64,000 nt of DNA from Oasisia sp. SBJ-2009 (Eukaryota > Annelida > Polychaeta > Sabellida > Siboglinidae), in assembly GCA_964017155.1 (NCBI GenBank), contig OZ024861.1:14289912-14353911 (forward strand), read 5' to 3'. Position numbers and translations under genes: made by a program. Under the pieces are notes generated by a model. It did not search any database. It worked only from the letters and a program-made list of their open reading frames with translations, and was not told the DNA's origin. Positions 9,035 to 20,884 of the stretch are shown here, piece after piece. Numbering within the stretch: the first letter of the stretch is position 1; the number at the start of each line of letters is the position of its first letter.

Positions 9035-10696
9035 ATGCATGAATCGGGATCCCACGATTGGTGGAAGCATATGAAAACAATAATGGGACTTAAAACAAAT
9101 GGCAATTCATGCATGCAAGGTATAGCTAACAAAACAACGGATGGTGATTGTGGCTTACTGGCCAATACAATGAATGATTTCTTTGTGTCTGTGAGTGACC
9201 ATTTGCCTCGGTTAAATAAGAACCACAAGGTGTTCGACGTTAACGAGAAACTGCCGGATCAGTATGTGATAAGCGTATATACTACGTTTAAAGCTTTGGA
9301 GAGTGTTAAAGCCAACAAGGCTACTGGGCCTGACAACATCCCTGCATGGGTGTTAAGAAACTATGCAAATGTTCTCGCCCCTCCATTAACTGCTATTTTT
9401 AACAATTCACTAAGAAAAGGTGTACTCCCTATGGAATGGAAAATGGCCAATGTAATACCGTTGCCAAAAACAAGCCCCCCTGTGTCGATTGAAAAAGACA
9501 TTAGACCAATTTCACTAACTCCAATAGCTGCCAAGGTGTTTGAATCAATAATAATGAAATGGGTGGATGAAACAATTGAAGGTGAAATTGATGCTAAGCA
9601 ATTTGGAGGAATTAGCGGAACGTCCACAACAGATGTTCTTGTCGAACTGGTTCATATGTGGTATAAGGCGACAGATAAATTGAATTCTTATGTCAGAGTT
9701 GTAATGCTAGACTTTAGCAAAGCGTTTGATCTTATTAATCATCATTTGTTGCTAGATAAGCTACAATCGTATGGGTTGCCCGCACATATTTTAAGATGGA
9801 TGGCAACATTTCTATTAGACAGAACTCAACGAGTAAAAATAGGAAATGAATATTCCCATTCTGGTCATCCCAATGGGGGAGTACCGCAAAGGACATTGTC
9901 TGGACCTAAATGTTTCCTTGTTTACATAAATGATTTAAGAACGACTGTTCCACTATATAAGTATGTAGATGATAGTACGTTATTTGAAATATGCGACAGA
10001 AAGGGTGTATCTGTTATACAAGGGTCGGTTGATATTGCTGCTAGATGGACAGAAAAGAATGACATGAAAATTAATTCCGAAAAATCAAAAGAAATAATCA
10101 TTAGTTTTGCACAAGATGGCAATTTCAGAAGCACTATCCCGAATATAAAAATTGATGGGAGGGATGTAGCACAAGTTTGCCATGCCAAACTATTAGGTGT
10201 GACCATTTCTCAGGATCTGACATGGAACAAACACGTAGATACTATTGTGAAAAAAGCTGGTAAACGCTTGTACATGTTATATCAGTTAAAGCGCGCAGGG
10301 ATTACACAGAAAGATCTGGTCAGTGTATATGTTAGTGTGGTGAGACCAGTTCTAGAATATGCATGTCCTGTATGGCACACTAACTTGCCCCAATATTTGT
10401 CTGACAATATTGAAGTTATACAAAAAAGGGCATTAAAATGTATTTTTCCTGGATTGGGTTACGCGGAGATACTAAGACGTGTTAACCTGGATACGTTGAA
10501 TGTAAGACGGGAGAGCATTTGTCAAAAATATTTTGATAAAATTAAAGTCGGCACACATAGATTAAATTATCTGCTGCCTGACAAAAGACATACCGAGTAT
10601 AATATTAGACAAGAAAATGTGTACCCGTTACCAGTTACTAGAACGAATAGATTCCGTAACTCCTTTATACCGTGGGCTTTATACAACTGTCAGTAA
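9035..10696 (+). CDS. Reverse transcriptase of the non-LTR element, 5'-truncated, copy 1
   Basis: The frame is 553 codons from the first ATG inside the element; the full-length ORF2 protein would also carry an N-terminal endonuclease, missing here. Numbering from this ATG: a linker (HDWW) at the start, NKATGPDNIP at 94-103, DIRPIS at 155-160, motif A LDFSKAFD at 225-232 (catalytic Asp226), motif B GGVPQ at 281-285, catalytic YVDD at 310-313, KLLGV at 385-389, then a thumb/C-terminal region with VLEYACPVWH. The glycine that ends motif B (286) is arginine in this copy (AGG at 9890-9892; GGG in the other three), which probably disables it. The frame continues upstream without a stop into the satellite, where ATG 8963 would add 16 satellite-encoded and 8 element-encoded residues. 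The fold and catalytic role in RNA-templated DNA synthesis are certain; CR1 versus L2 assignment is not. Confidence 0.95.
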   Translation: MHESGSHDWWKHMKTIMGLKTNGNSCMQGIANKTTDGDCGLLANTMNDFFVSVSDHLPRLNKNHKVFDVNEKLPDQYVISVYTTFKALESVKANKATGPDNIPAWVLRNYANVLAPPLTAIFNNSLRKGVLPMEWKMANVIPLPKTSPPVSIEKDIRPISLTPIAAKVFESIIMKWVDETIEGEIDAKQFGGISGTSTTDVLVELVHMWYKATDKLNSYVRVVMLDFSKAFDLINHHLLLDKLQSYGLPAHILRWMATFLLDRTQRVKIGNEYSHSGHPNGGVPQRTLSGPKCFLVYINDLRTTVPLYKYVDDSTLFEICDRKGVSVIQGSVDIAARWTEKNDMKINSEKSKEIIISFAQDGNFRSTIPNIKIDGRDVAQVCHAKLLGVTISQDLTWNKHVDTIVKKAGKRLYMLYQLKRAGITQKDLVSVYVSVVRPVLEYACPVWHTNLPQYLSDNIEVIQKRALKCIFPGLGYAEILRRVNLDTLNVRRESICQKYFDKIKVGTHRLNYLLPDKRHTEYNIRQENVYPLPVTRTNRFRNSFIPWALYNCQ

Positions 10697-10796
10697 AAAG
10701 GTTATTAGTACGGTATGATTTGCGGTATCAAATGTATTTCTATTGTATTTGTATGATGTTTTGATGAGTCAATTGTAACCTATTGTAATGTCAATC

Positions 10797-10812
10797 CAAC
10801 TCAGTTGAGTTG
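10797..10812 (+). other. 3' stem-loop of the RT element, copy 1
   Basis: CAACTC and GAGTTG form a 6-bp perfect stem closing an AGTT tetraloop, 2 bp before AATAAA and close to the element's 3' end. In L2-clade LINEs such as UnaL2 a 3' stem-loop is the recognition site of the element's own reverse transcriptase, so the same role is likely. Equivalent positions are 27856-27871, 38191-38206 and 51232-51247. Confidence 0.6.
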
Positions 10813-13800
10813 CTAATAAAACTTATGTTATTATTAGTATATGGTGCATACCACTCTTCGATGAGTTGTCTCAAAGTCTCAAGCAGCTTTCCACCTATGC
10901 CTAGGCAAATAGACGTTTGGACAGTATCTAATTTCACATTCGTACTGCTGAGCTTCAAACTACTACACTCAACGACAGAAGTTCCCTTCACTGTGTTGGC
11001 AATCTACTCTCTGCGATCTGGAACTCTAAAACGTCTTAACGGCGACGCCACGAGGGCTGTATGCAGGCTGCGCATAGATGTATCTGAAGCATTATATGAC
11101 ATTCCATGCGATAAAAGACGTTCGTTCGCATACAGTCTAGATTTACTCTGTAGTGTAATACGCTTTATAGGACGTACAATGTGTGTAGCTAGCTCAACAT
11201 CAATGATTATATGATGCGACCATTGCCTGTTAGTTGCTTTGTGGTTTCGTTTTCATATTGAACTGGCGACATGTCTGCTCTTTGGTTTCAGGTCTTCCTA
11301 TTTGAGACCGACGTGTGAGCGACACAGACCGTCTGAGAATGAGACGCGCGAGTAGTGATGAACCCCACGCATGTCTAGTATATCACTTCGTAGTTGTCTG
11401 GGTAGTTTGGAACAACCCTTGGTTTCTCGCATGGCTCTTCGCCATCGCTGTTATGTCTAGCCGTTGGCGTTACCTGTTTGTCGGCACAGCGCTCATGACA
11501 CGGCCAAAGAGCTGGCCTGTTGGCACTGATCACTGTAGCATATGCTATTGTTTCCAAGGCAATGTAACAACATATGCATTCGAACTCCGTCACTACCTAG
11601 ATACAAATCTGCGTGCCGAGATATGTGTGACTGCAATAAATATGGGTCTCAAAACATCGAATGATCTCTACACTTGTCTTTGAAGGAAGACATGTCAAAT
11701 GCGTACCCTTGAGTTACACTATTGCAAAGAAAGAGGCACTTGTGTAGGTTGCCTTGGCATGCTGATTCCTAAGTATGCTGTTTCCAGTCGAGATGAATGC
11801 GTTGTGCTTGGTGTCATGACGGTCAAAGAATCATCTACTCACCTGTATTGAGTGGGTGTATGTGTACAAGCGATAATGTGTGTGGCATTCGCCGCGCGAA
11901 TGGTGCTTATGCATATCAGTTTTAATATACTTTCCGCGGTGCGATCCCGGCCTCTTACACAAGTTTCGTTTCATGTGCATTATTTTGCATCATATTTTGA
12001 CATTGCGTATCTTGAAACACATCATATAGCGTGAACAATAGCTCGATCAATCGTCTGAGTAAAACGTTCCGATTGTGAGAACTGCAACATCAAAACTAAT
12101 GTCCACTCGCACTAGCTGTGATATATGTATCGATGTCATGCTATCGTTGATTTGATTCTCCCAGTGATCGGTCTACATTATCATCTACCTCAACATGTTA
12201 TATAAAACAAATAACTTGATAAAAACAACGCTTCACCCACTGTCGAATGACTGTTCCGCGCCGCCAATCTTCACATCATCGGGCCTGGTCGGTCAGTAAT
12301 GCTGCCAGAAGTATTCGGCCACGTGTCGCTGTATCTTCACCGGGCGCAGACACCTGAGAAAAAACAATAAAAAAGCGTTACAATGTGCACGGTGTCTAAC
12401 AAAATTGAAAACAGCAGGCTCAACGCTTACATATGTCCACATTCCTTCACCCCACTGGCGTCAAAGACGCAAATCCCACCGCGATGCGGTCGAGATTACA
12501 CTAAAGAAACTGGCATCTGTCGCCAGCATTCGGCTGCGCGGCAAAGTAATGGCGGCAAACCGGAAGACGCGCCACAACAATACCGTGACGTCACGACATT
12601 ACGGCAGACGTGCCATTTTCGTTCCCGGCGACGTCAAATTTCAAGATGGCGACGCCTTTGATCTAAGCAAACTGGGGGGGGGAGGCGCTTTCTTCCACGT
12701 TTACTTCGTTCTTTCAATGTTTTACTTGCGCTAGCTTATTTCGCAATAAGGTACACACATAGGACTACAGTTGTATTATGGTACGACGGCCTGTGCGACA
12801 TTCGGGTACTTTTTATGCACGATGCAAGTCAATGTGCGTGGCGTATAACACCGATTAGATTCAACAATGCCAGACTCTCTCCATTGATTTTTAGACCAAA
12901 TATATCAGGCCTGCTGCGTCCGCGCGTATTAAAACCACTGCACTACCCTACCCGCGCCTCTTGTAATGAAGTTTCAAAACTAGGAGCAATTGAGGTTGGC
13001 TTGCATTCTGCGCAAGTGCCTAATTCTTGTCGGAAATGGAACAGAATATTAATATTCGTGTTCTCATTCACAGTACACTGTATATGGTGCATACCACTCT
13101 TCGATGAGTTGTCTCAAAGTCTCAAGCAGCTTTCCACCTATGCCTAGGCAAATAGACGTTTGGACAGTATCTAATTTCACATTCGTACTGCTGAGCTTCA
13201 AACTACTACACTCAACGACAGAAGTTCCCTTCACTGTGTTGGCAATCTACTCTCTGCGATCTGGAACTCTAAAACGTCTTAACGGCGACGCCACGAGGGC
13301 TGTATGCAGGCTGCGCATAGATGTATCTGAAGTATTATATGCCATTCCATGCGATAAAAGACGTTCGTTCGGATACAGTCTAGATTTACTCTGTAGTGTA
13401 ATACGCTTTGTAGGACGTACAATGTGTGTAGCTAGCTCAACATCAATGATTATATGATGCGACCATTGCCTGTTAGTTGCTTTGTGGTTTCGTTTTCATA
13501 TTGAACTGGCGACATGTCTGCTCTTTGGTTTCAGGTCTTCCTATTTGAGACCGACGTACGTGTGAGCGACACAGACCGTCTGAGAATGAGACGCGCGAGT
13601 AGTGATGAACCCCACGCATGTCTAGTATATCACTTCGTAGTTGTCTGGGTAGTTTGGAACAACCCTTGGTTTCTCGTATGGCTCTTCGCCATCGCTGTTA
13701 TGTCTAGCCGTTGGCGTTACCTGTTTGTCGGCACAGCGCTCATGACACGGCCAAAGAGCTGGCCTGTTGGCACTGATCACTGTAGCATATGCTATTGTTT

Positions 13801-14275
13801 CCAAGGCAATGTAACAACATATGCATTCGAACTCCGTCACTACCTAGATACAAATCTGCGTGCCGAGATATGTGTGACTGCAATAAATATGGGTCTTAAA
13901 ACATCGAATGATCCTCTACACTTGTCTTTGAAGGAAGACATGTCAAATGCGTACCCTTGAGTTACACTATTGCAAAGAAAGAGGCACTTGTGTAGGTTGC
14001 CTTGGCGTGCTGTTTCCTAAGTATGCTGTTTCCAGTCGAGATGAATGCGTTGTGCTTGGTGTCATGACGGTCAAATAATCATCTACTCACCTGTTTTGAG
14101 TGGGTGTATGTGTACAAGCGATAATGTGTGTGGCATTCGCCGCGCGAATGGTGCTTATGCATATCAGTTTTAATATAGTTTCCGCGGTGCGATCCCGGCT
14201 TCTTACACAAGTTTCGTTTCATGTGCATTATTTTGCATCATATTTTGACATTGCGTATCTTGAAATACATCATAT

Positions 14276-16038
14276 GTGTGGCGGTCTAGGAAAATGGGTC
14301 AGTTGGACAAAAAATCATTTGCTTTTTTTATTTCAGAAATGGAAATATACACTATTTACATACACTGTACTGTTTACCATATTCAAATATTCCCACCAGA
14401 AGCAAAGTTACAGGAATTTAAAGAGGGCCCCTATCAGAAATTACTTAAGGAGAAAAACAAGTTTTAAAGTCGAGATTCATTTTTCACATGAAAACCACAC
14501 ATTGTGATGCATAACACAACAACTGTTGCAGTTACGTAATAAAGTCCTGTGAGGGAAATGTAGCTGCGTTCGTTACCTTTACTGTACTGAAAACATTATC
14601 CAATTTTGATGGCTACTTTTAAAGTTACACAAAAATGAAACAGGAAACACGTCACCTTTGATTTCAGGAGAAAAACAAGTTTTAAAGTCGAGATTCATTC
14701 TTCACCTGAACACCACACTTTATGCTGCATAACACAATAACTGTTGCAGTTACCTTATAAAGTTCTGTGAGGGAAATGTAGCTGTGTTTGTTACCTTTAC
14801 TGAACTGAAAACATTATCCAACTTTGATGGCTACTTTTAAAGTTACACAAAAATTAAACAGGACAAACGTCACATTTGATTTCAGGAGAAAACCAAGTTT
14901 TAAAGTCGAGATTCATTCTTCTCATGAACACCACACTTAATGCTGCATAACACAATAACTGTTGCAGTTACCTTATAAAGTTCTGTGAGGGAAATGTACC
15001 TATGTTTGTTACCTTTGCTGTACTGAAAACATTATCCAATTGTGATGGAATTTTTTTAAGTTACACAAAATTAAACAGAACACACGTCAAACTTGATTGC
15101 AGGAGAAAATGCCAAATTAAATGTTTACTGCTGTTTAATAACATGTCCAGTGTTATTACAACGAAATAAATGTAGATGTATATCTTAGCTTTGAAATATT
15201 AAATTATCCAAATATTGTGGTTATTTAAAGAAACAGTGACAGTAGTTTAAAGAGTGGTCAAAAGTCATAGGTGTTTTTTCAGCAGAAATGTACATTAATA
15301 ATCAACACGCAAGCAAGAGGTAGCAAACTCTTCCACGAATATGTGGTTAGTTCTGAAAAGAACTGTTGTGTCTGGCTCTGAAAAGAGCGCCAGTGTGTTC
15401 AGACAACGAGCTATATCGTTCGGCTTCGGTCCGTCCATGGGCGCCGCCATCTTTGAATGTTCGTAGATCGTAAACACGAAAAGAAAATCGCAACGAAGCC
15501 TTTCTTTCCAACGGAATCCGCCCGAATAACGTTAAGAATTATGTACAGACACAAACTATAGCAACATCAAACTAAACTTAAAACTAATCGAACTACTAAA
15601 ACAACTCAAAAACAACTCAAATCCAACTTCCAACTTCCAACTACAAATCCGTTAACTTTCGCTGCGCACTCAAATATCTCACAACATATTCATGCGCGCT
15701 GCTGCTATGGAACCGCATGCTGAAAATAGCTTTCGAATGATATGCCACATATGGGCATAGAAACTTATGTCCTAGGTTGTATGCGATCGCAAAATAGTGC
15801 GAGTTTAATTTCAAAACGTTAGAACGTAGAACTATCGTCCAAGTTACAAAATCACCCAAAAATGCAACTTACACTTGGGCAATCGGGAAACTACTTGGTG
15901 AACGTATAAATAAGTATGTTAGCTAAAACATAGTAATGAAATCTAAAAATGGACCGACTGACCCAGAAACACCTTTACGGCGCGTTTACGGGCAAATACG
16001 CCTAGCGACTTCCGACCCATTATCCCAGACCGCCACAC
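14276..16038. mobile_element. Non-autonomous DNA transposon 'B', copy 2
   Basis: The copy is 1763 bp, with the same junctions as copy 1 (CATCATAT on the left, ATATAGCG on the right). It is 7 bp shorter than the other two because it has three TCCAACT heptamers instead of four. It has CTTAATGCTGC near 14936 where the other copies have CTTTATGCTGC. Copies 2 and 3 share CACATGAAAACC where copy 1 has CACATAAAAACC. Confidence 0.85.
14449..15101. repeat. Internal 218-bp tandem repeat of B copy 2
   Basis: Three units begin at 14449, 14667 and 14885, followed by a degenerate fourth. The positions match copy 1 exactly, shifted by 12,580 bp. Confidence 0.9.
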
Positions 16039-16397
16039 ATATAGCGTGAACAATAGCTCGATCAATCGTCGGAGTAAAACGTTTCGATTTTGGGAACTGC
16101 AACATCAAAACTAATGTCCACTCGCACTAGCTGTGATATATGTATCGATGTCATGCTATCGTTGATTTGATTCTCCCAGTGATCGGCCTACATTATCATC
16201 TACCTCAACATGTTATATAAAAAAAATAACTTGATAAAAACAACGCTTCACCCACTGTCGAATGACTGTTCCGCGTCGCCAATCTTCACATCATCGGGCC
16301 TGGTCGGTCAGTAGTGCTGCCAGAAGTATTCGGCCACGTGTCGCTGTATCTTCACCGGGCGCAGACACCTGAGAAAAAACAATAAAACAGCGTTACA

Positions 16398-18638
16398 ATG
16401 TGCACGGTGTCTAACAAAATTGAAAACAGCAGGCTCAATGCTTACATATGTCCACATTCCTTCACCCCACTGGCGTCAAAGACGCAAATCCCACCGCGAT
16501 GCGGTCGAGATTACACTAAAGAAACTGGCATCTGTCGCCAGCATTCGGCTGCGCGGCAAAGTAATGGCGGCAAACCGGAAGACGCGCCACAACAATACCG
16601 TGACGTCACGACATTACGGCAGACGTGCCATTTTCGTTCCCGGCGACGTCAAATTTCAAGATGGCGACGCCTTTGATATAAGCAAACTTGGGGGGGAGGC
16701 GCTTTCTTCCACTTTTACTTCGTTCTTTCAATGTTTTACTTGCGCTAGCTTATTTCGCAATAAGGTACACACATAGGACTACAGTTGTATTATGGTACGA
16801 CGGCCTGTGCGACATTCGGGTACTTTTTATGCACGATGCAAGTCAATGTGCGTGGCGTATAACACCGATTAGATTCAACAATGCCAGACTCTCTCCATTG
16901 ATTTTTAGACCAAATATATCAGGCCTGCTGGTCCGCGCGTATTAAAACCACTGCACTACCCTACCCGCGCCTCTTGTAATGAAGTTTCAAACCTAGGAGC
17001 AATTGAGGTTGGCTTGCATTCTGCGCAAGTGCCTAATTCTTGTCGGAAATGGAACAGAATATTCATATTCGTGTTCTCATTCACAGTAGACTGTATATGG
17101 TGCATACCACTCTTCGATGAGTTGTCTCAAAGTCGCAAGCAGCTTTCCACCTATGCCTAGGCAAATAGACGTTTGGACAGTATCTAATTTCACATTCGTA
17201 CTGCTGAGCTTCAAACTACTACACTCATCGACAGAAGTTCCCTTCACTGTGTTGGCAATCTACTCTCTGCGATCTGGAACTCTAAAACGTCTTAACGGCG
17301 ACGCCACGAGGGCTGTATGCAGGCTGCGCATAGATGTATCTGAAGCATTATATGACATTCCATGCGATAAAAGACGTTCGTTCGCATACAGTCTAGATTT
17401 ACTCTGTAGTGTAATACGCTTTATAGGACGTACAATGTGTGTAGCTAGCTCAACATCAATGATTATATGATGCGACCATTGCCTGTTAGTTGCTTTGTGG
17501 TTTCGTTTTCATATTGAACTGGCGACATGTCTGCTCTTTGGTTTCAGGTCTTCCTATTTGAGACCGACGTGTGAGCGACACAGACCGTCTGAGAATGAGA
17601 CGCGCGAGTAGTGATGAACCCCACGCATGTCTAGTATATCACTTCGTAGTTGTCTGGGTAGTTTGGAACAACCCTTGGTTTCTCGCATGGCTCTTCGCCA
17701 TCGCTGTTATATCTAGCCGTTGGCGTTACCTGTTTGTCGGCACAGCGCTCATGACACGGCCAAAGAGCTGGCCTGTTGGCACTGATCACTGTAGCATATG
17801 CTATTGTTTCCAAGGCAATGTAACAACATATGCATTCGAACTCCGTCACTACCTAGATACAAATCTGCGTGCCGAGATATGTGTGACTGCAATAAATATG
17901 GGTCTCAAAACATCAAATGATCTCTACACTTGTCTTTGAAGGAAGACATGTCAAATGCGTACCCTTGAGTTACACTATTGCAAAGAAAGAGGCACTTGTG
18001 TAGGTTGCCTTGGCATGCTGATTCCTAAGTATGCTGTTTCCAGTCGAGATGAATGCGTTGTGCTTGGTGTCATGACGGTCAAAGAATCATCTACTCACCT
18101 GTATTGAGTGGGTGTATGTGTACAAGCGATAATGTGTGTGGCATTCGCCGCGCGAATGGTGCTTATGCATATCAGTTTTAATATACTTTCCGCGGTGCGA
18201 TCCCGGCCTCTTACACAAGTTTCGTTTCATGTGCATTATTTTGCATCATATTTTGACATTGCGTATCTTGAAATACATCATATAGCGTGAACAACAGCTC
18301 GATCAATCGTCTGAGTAAAACGTTTCGATTGTGAGAACTGCAACATCAAAACTAATGTCCACTCGCACTAGCTGTGATATATGTATCGATGTCATGCTAT
18401 CGTTGATTTGATTCTCCCAGAGATCGGCCTACATTATCATCTACCTCAACATGTTATATAAAAAAAATAACTTGATAAAAACAACGCTTCACCCACTGTC
18501 GAATGACTGTTCCGCGTCGCCAATCTTCACATCATCGGGCCTGGTCGGTCAGTAATGCTGCCAGAAGTATTCGGCCACGTGTCGCTGTATCTTCACCGGG
18601 CGCAGACACCTGAGAAAAAACAATAAAAAAGCGTTACA
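16398..18638. repeat. Satellite unit 5, type a1
   Basis: 2241 bp. CRE at 16601-16608, 7-base poly-G after AAACTT, a1 single-base deletion near 16929. A private change, GTTATATCTAGC near 17706, replaces GTTATGTCTAGC. It directly follows B copy 2. Confidence 0.95.
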
Positions 18639-20884
18639 ATGTGCACGGTGTCTAACAAAATTGAAAACAGCAGGCTCAATGCTTACATATGTCCACATTC
18701 CTTCACCCCACTGGCGTCAAAGACGCAAATCCCACCGCGATGCGGTCGAGATTACACTAAAGAAACTGGCATCTGTCGCCAGCATTCGGCTGCGCGGCAA
18801 AGTAATGGCGGCAAACCGGAAGACGCGCCACAACAATATCGTGACGTCACGACATTACGGCAGACGTGCCATTTTCGTTCCCGGCGACGTCAAATTTCAA
18901 GATGGCGACGCCTTTGATCTAAGCAAACTGGGGGGGGGGGGAGGCGCTTTCTTCCACGTTTACTTCGTTCTTTCAATGTTTTACTTGCGCTAGCTTATTT
19001 CGCAATAAGGTACACACATAGGACTACAGTTGTATTATGGTACGACGGCCTGTGCGACATTCGGGTACTTTTTATGCACGATGCAAGTCAATGTGCGTGG
19101 CGTATAACACCGATTAGATTCAACAATGCCAGACTCTCTCCATTGATTTTTAGACCAAATATATCAGGCCTGCTGCGTCCGCGCGTATTAAAACCACTGC
19201 ACTACCCTACCCGCGCCTCTTGTAATGAAGTTTCAAACCTAGGAGCAATTGAGGTTGGCTTGCATTCTGCGCAAGTGCCTAATTCTTGTCGGAAATGGAA
19301 CAGAATATTCATATTCGTGTTCTCATTCACAGTAGACTGTATATGGTGCATACCACTCTTCGATGAGTTGTCTCAAAGTCGCAAGCAGCTTTCCACCTAT
19401 GCCTAGGCAAATAGACGTTTGGACAGTATCTAATTTCACATTCGTACTGCTGAGCTTCAAACTACTACACTCATCGACAGAAGTTCCCTTCACTGTGTTG
19501 GCAATCTACTCTCTGCGATCTGGAACTCTAAAACGTCTTAACGGCGACGCCACGAGGGCTGTATGCAGGCTGCGCATAGATGTATCTGAAGCATTATATG
19601 ACATTCCATGCGATAAAAGACGTTCGTTCGCATACAGTCTAGATTTACTCTGTAGTGTAATACGCTTTATAGGACGTACAATGTGTGTAGCTAGCTCAAC
19701 ATCAATGATTATATGATGCGACCATTGCCTGTTAGTTGCTTTGTGGTTTCGTTTTCATATTGAACTGGCGACATGTCTGCTCTTTGGTTTCAGGTCTTCC
19801 TATTTGAGACCGACGTGTGAGCGACACAGACCGTCTGAGAATGAGACGCGCGAGTAGTGATGAACCCCACGCATGTCTAGTATATCACTTCGTAGTTGTC
19901 TGGGTAGTTTGGAACAACCCTTGGTTTCTCGCATGGCTCTTCGCCATCGCTGTTATGTCTAGCCGTTGGCGTTACCTGTTTGTCGGCACAGCGCTCATGA
20001 CACGGCCAAAGAGCTGGCCTGTTGGCACTGATCACTGTAGCATATGCTATTGTTTCCAAGGCAATGTAACAACATATGCATTCGAACTCCGTCACTACCT
20101 AGATACAAATCTGCGTGCCGAGATATGTGTGACTGCAATAAATATGGGTCTCAAAACATCAAATGATCTCTACACTTGTCTTTGAAGGAAGACATGTCAA
20201 ATGCGTACCCTTGAGTTACACTATTGCAAAGAAAGAGGCACTTGTGTAGGTTGCCTTGGCATGCTGATTCCTAAGTATGCTGTTTCCAGTCGAGATGAAT
20301 GCGTTGTGCTTGGTGTCATGACGGTCAAAGAATCATCTACTCACCTGTATTGAGTGGGTGTATGTGTACAAGCGATAATGTGTGTGGCATTCGCCGCGCG
20401 AATGGTGCTTATGCATATCAGTTTTAATATACTTTCCGCGGTGCTATCCCGGCCTCTTACACAAGTTTCGTTTCATGTGCATTATTTTGCATCATATTTT
20501 GACATTGCGTATCTTGAAATACATCATATAGCGTGAACAACAGCTCGATCAATCGTCTGAGTAAAACGTTTCGATTGTGAGAACTGCAACATCAAAACTA
20601 ATGTCCACTCGCACTAGCTGTGATATATGTATCGATGTCATGCTATCGTTGATTTGATTCTCCCAGAGATCGGCCTACATTATCATCTACCTCAACATGT
20701 TATATAAAAAAAATAACTTGATAAAAACAACGCTTCACCCACTGTCGAATGACTGTTCCGCGTCGCCAATCTTCACATCATCGGGCCTGGTCGGTCAGTA
20801 ATGCTGCCAGAAGTATTCGGCCACGTGTCGCTGTATCTTCACCGGGCGCAGACACCTGAGAAAAAACAATAAAAAAGCGTTACA
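18639..20884. repeat. Satellite unit 6, type a2
   Basis: 2246 bp. CRE at 18842-18849, preceded by ATATCG instead of ATACCG. Poly-G of 12. GTGCTATCCC near 20444 replaces GTGCGATCCC. Both point markers recur together in unit 8, which shows that units 6-7 and 8 belong to an a2-a1 dimer repeat of about 4.49 kb. Confidence 0.95.

Larger units (their letters stand above)
9011..10836 (+). mobile_element. CR1/L2-type non-LTR retrotransposon, 5'-truncated, copy 1
   Basis: The element is 1826 bp. Empty units read CACTGTATATGGTG. Here the sequence is CACTGTAT, the element (TGTATTCAAAC to TTATTATTA), then GTATATGGTG, giving a 4-bp GTAT target duplication (9007-9010 and 10837-10840). The element lacks the 5' UTR and the apurinic endonuclease domain expected of CR1/L2 elements, the usual result of incomplete reverse transcription. 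It keeps the reverse transcriptase, a 140-bp 3' UTR with a hairpin, AATAAA at 10815-10820 and a short TTA-rich tail. It lies in the same orientation as the unit's putative promoter. Confidence 0.93.
8308..12382. repeat. Satellite unit 3, carries RT copy 1
   Basis: 4075 bp. CRE at 8511-8518, poly-G of 11. The half CRE is changed (CAACGTCA). The left flank of the insertion has RT-unit markers (CGTGCGTATT near 8848 and CATTGTGCGC near 8931), and the right flank is of beta type (CTCAAGCAGC, CAACGACAG). GAAACACATC near 12015 is shared with the right part of unit 9 only, part of the 17.06-kb block duplication. Confidence 0.95.
12383..16397. repeat. Satellite unit 4, carries B copy 2
   Basis: 4015 bp. 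CRE at 12586-12593, poly-G of 9. It shares CTCAACGCTTAC near 12419 with unit 10 only. It also carries the 4-bp ACGT duplication (ACGTACGTGTG near 13555). A private GGATACAG near 13371 replaces GCATACAG. Confidence 0.95.

Noticed and set aside
9361..10206. Minus-strand frames of 88 and 94 codons inside the RT element
   Set aside because: They are antisense shadows of the reverse transcriptase.
10791..10991. Minus-strand frame with a protein-like stretch (GGKLLETLRQLIEEWY)
   Set aside because: It looked like an exon, but a stop lies just upstream, no acceptor with a pyrimidine tract joins it to another open frame, and it starts at GTG.
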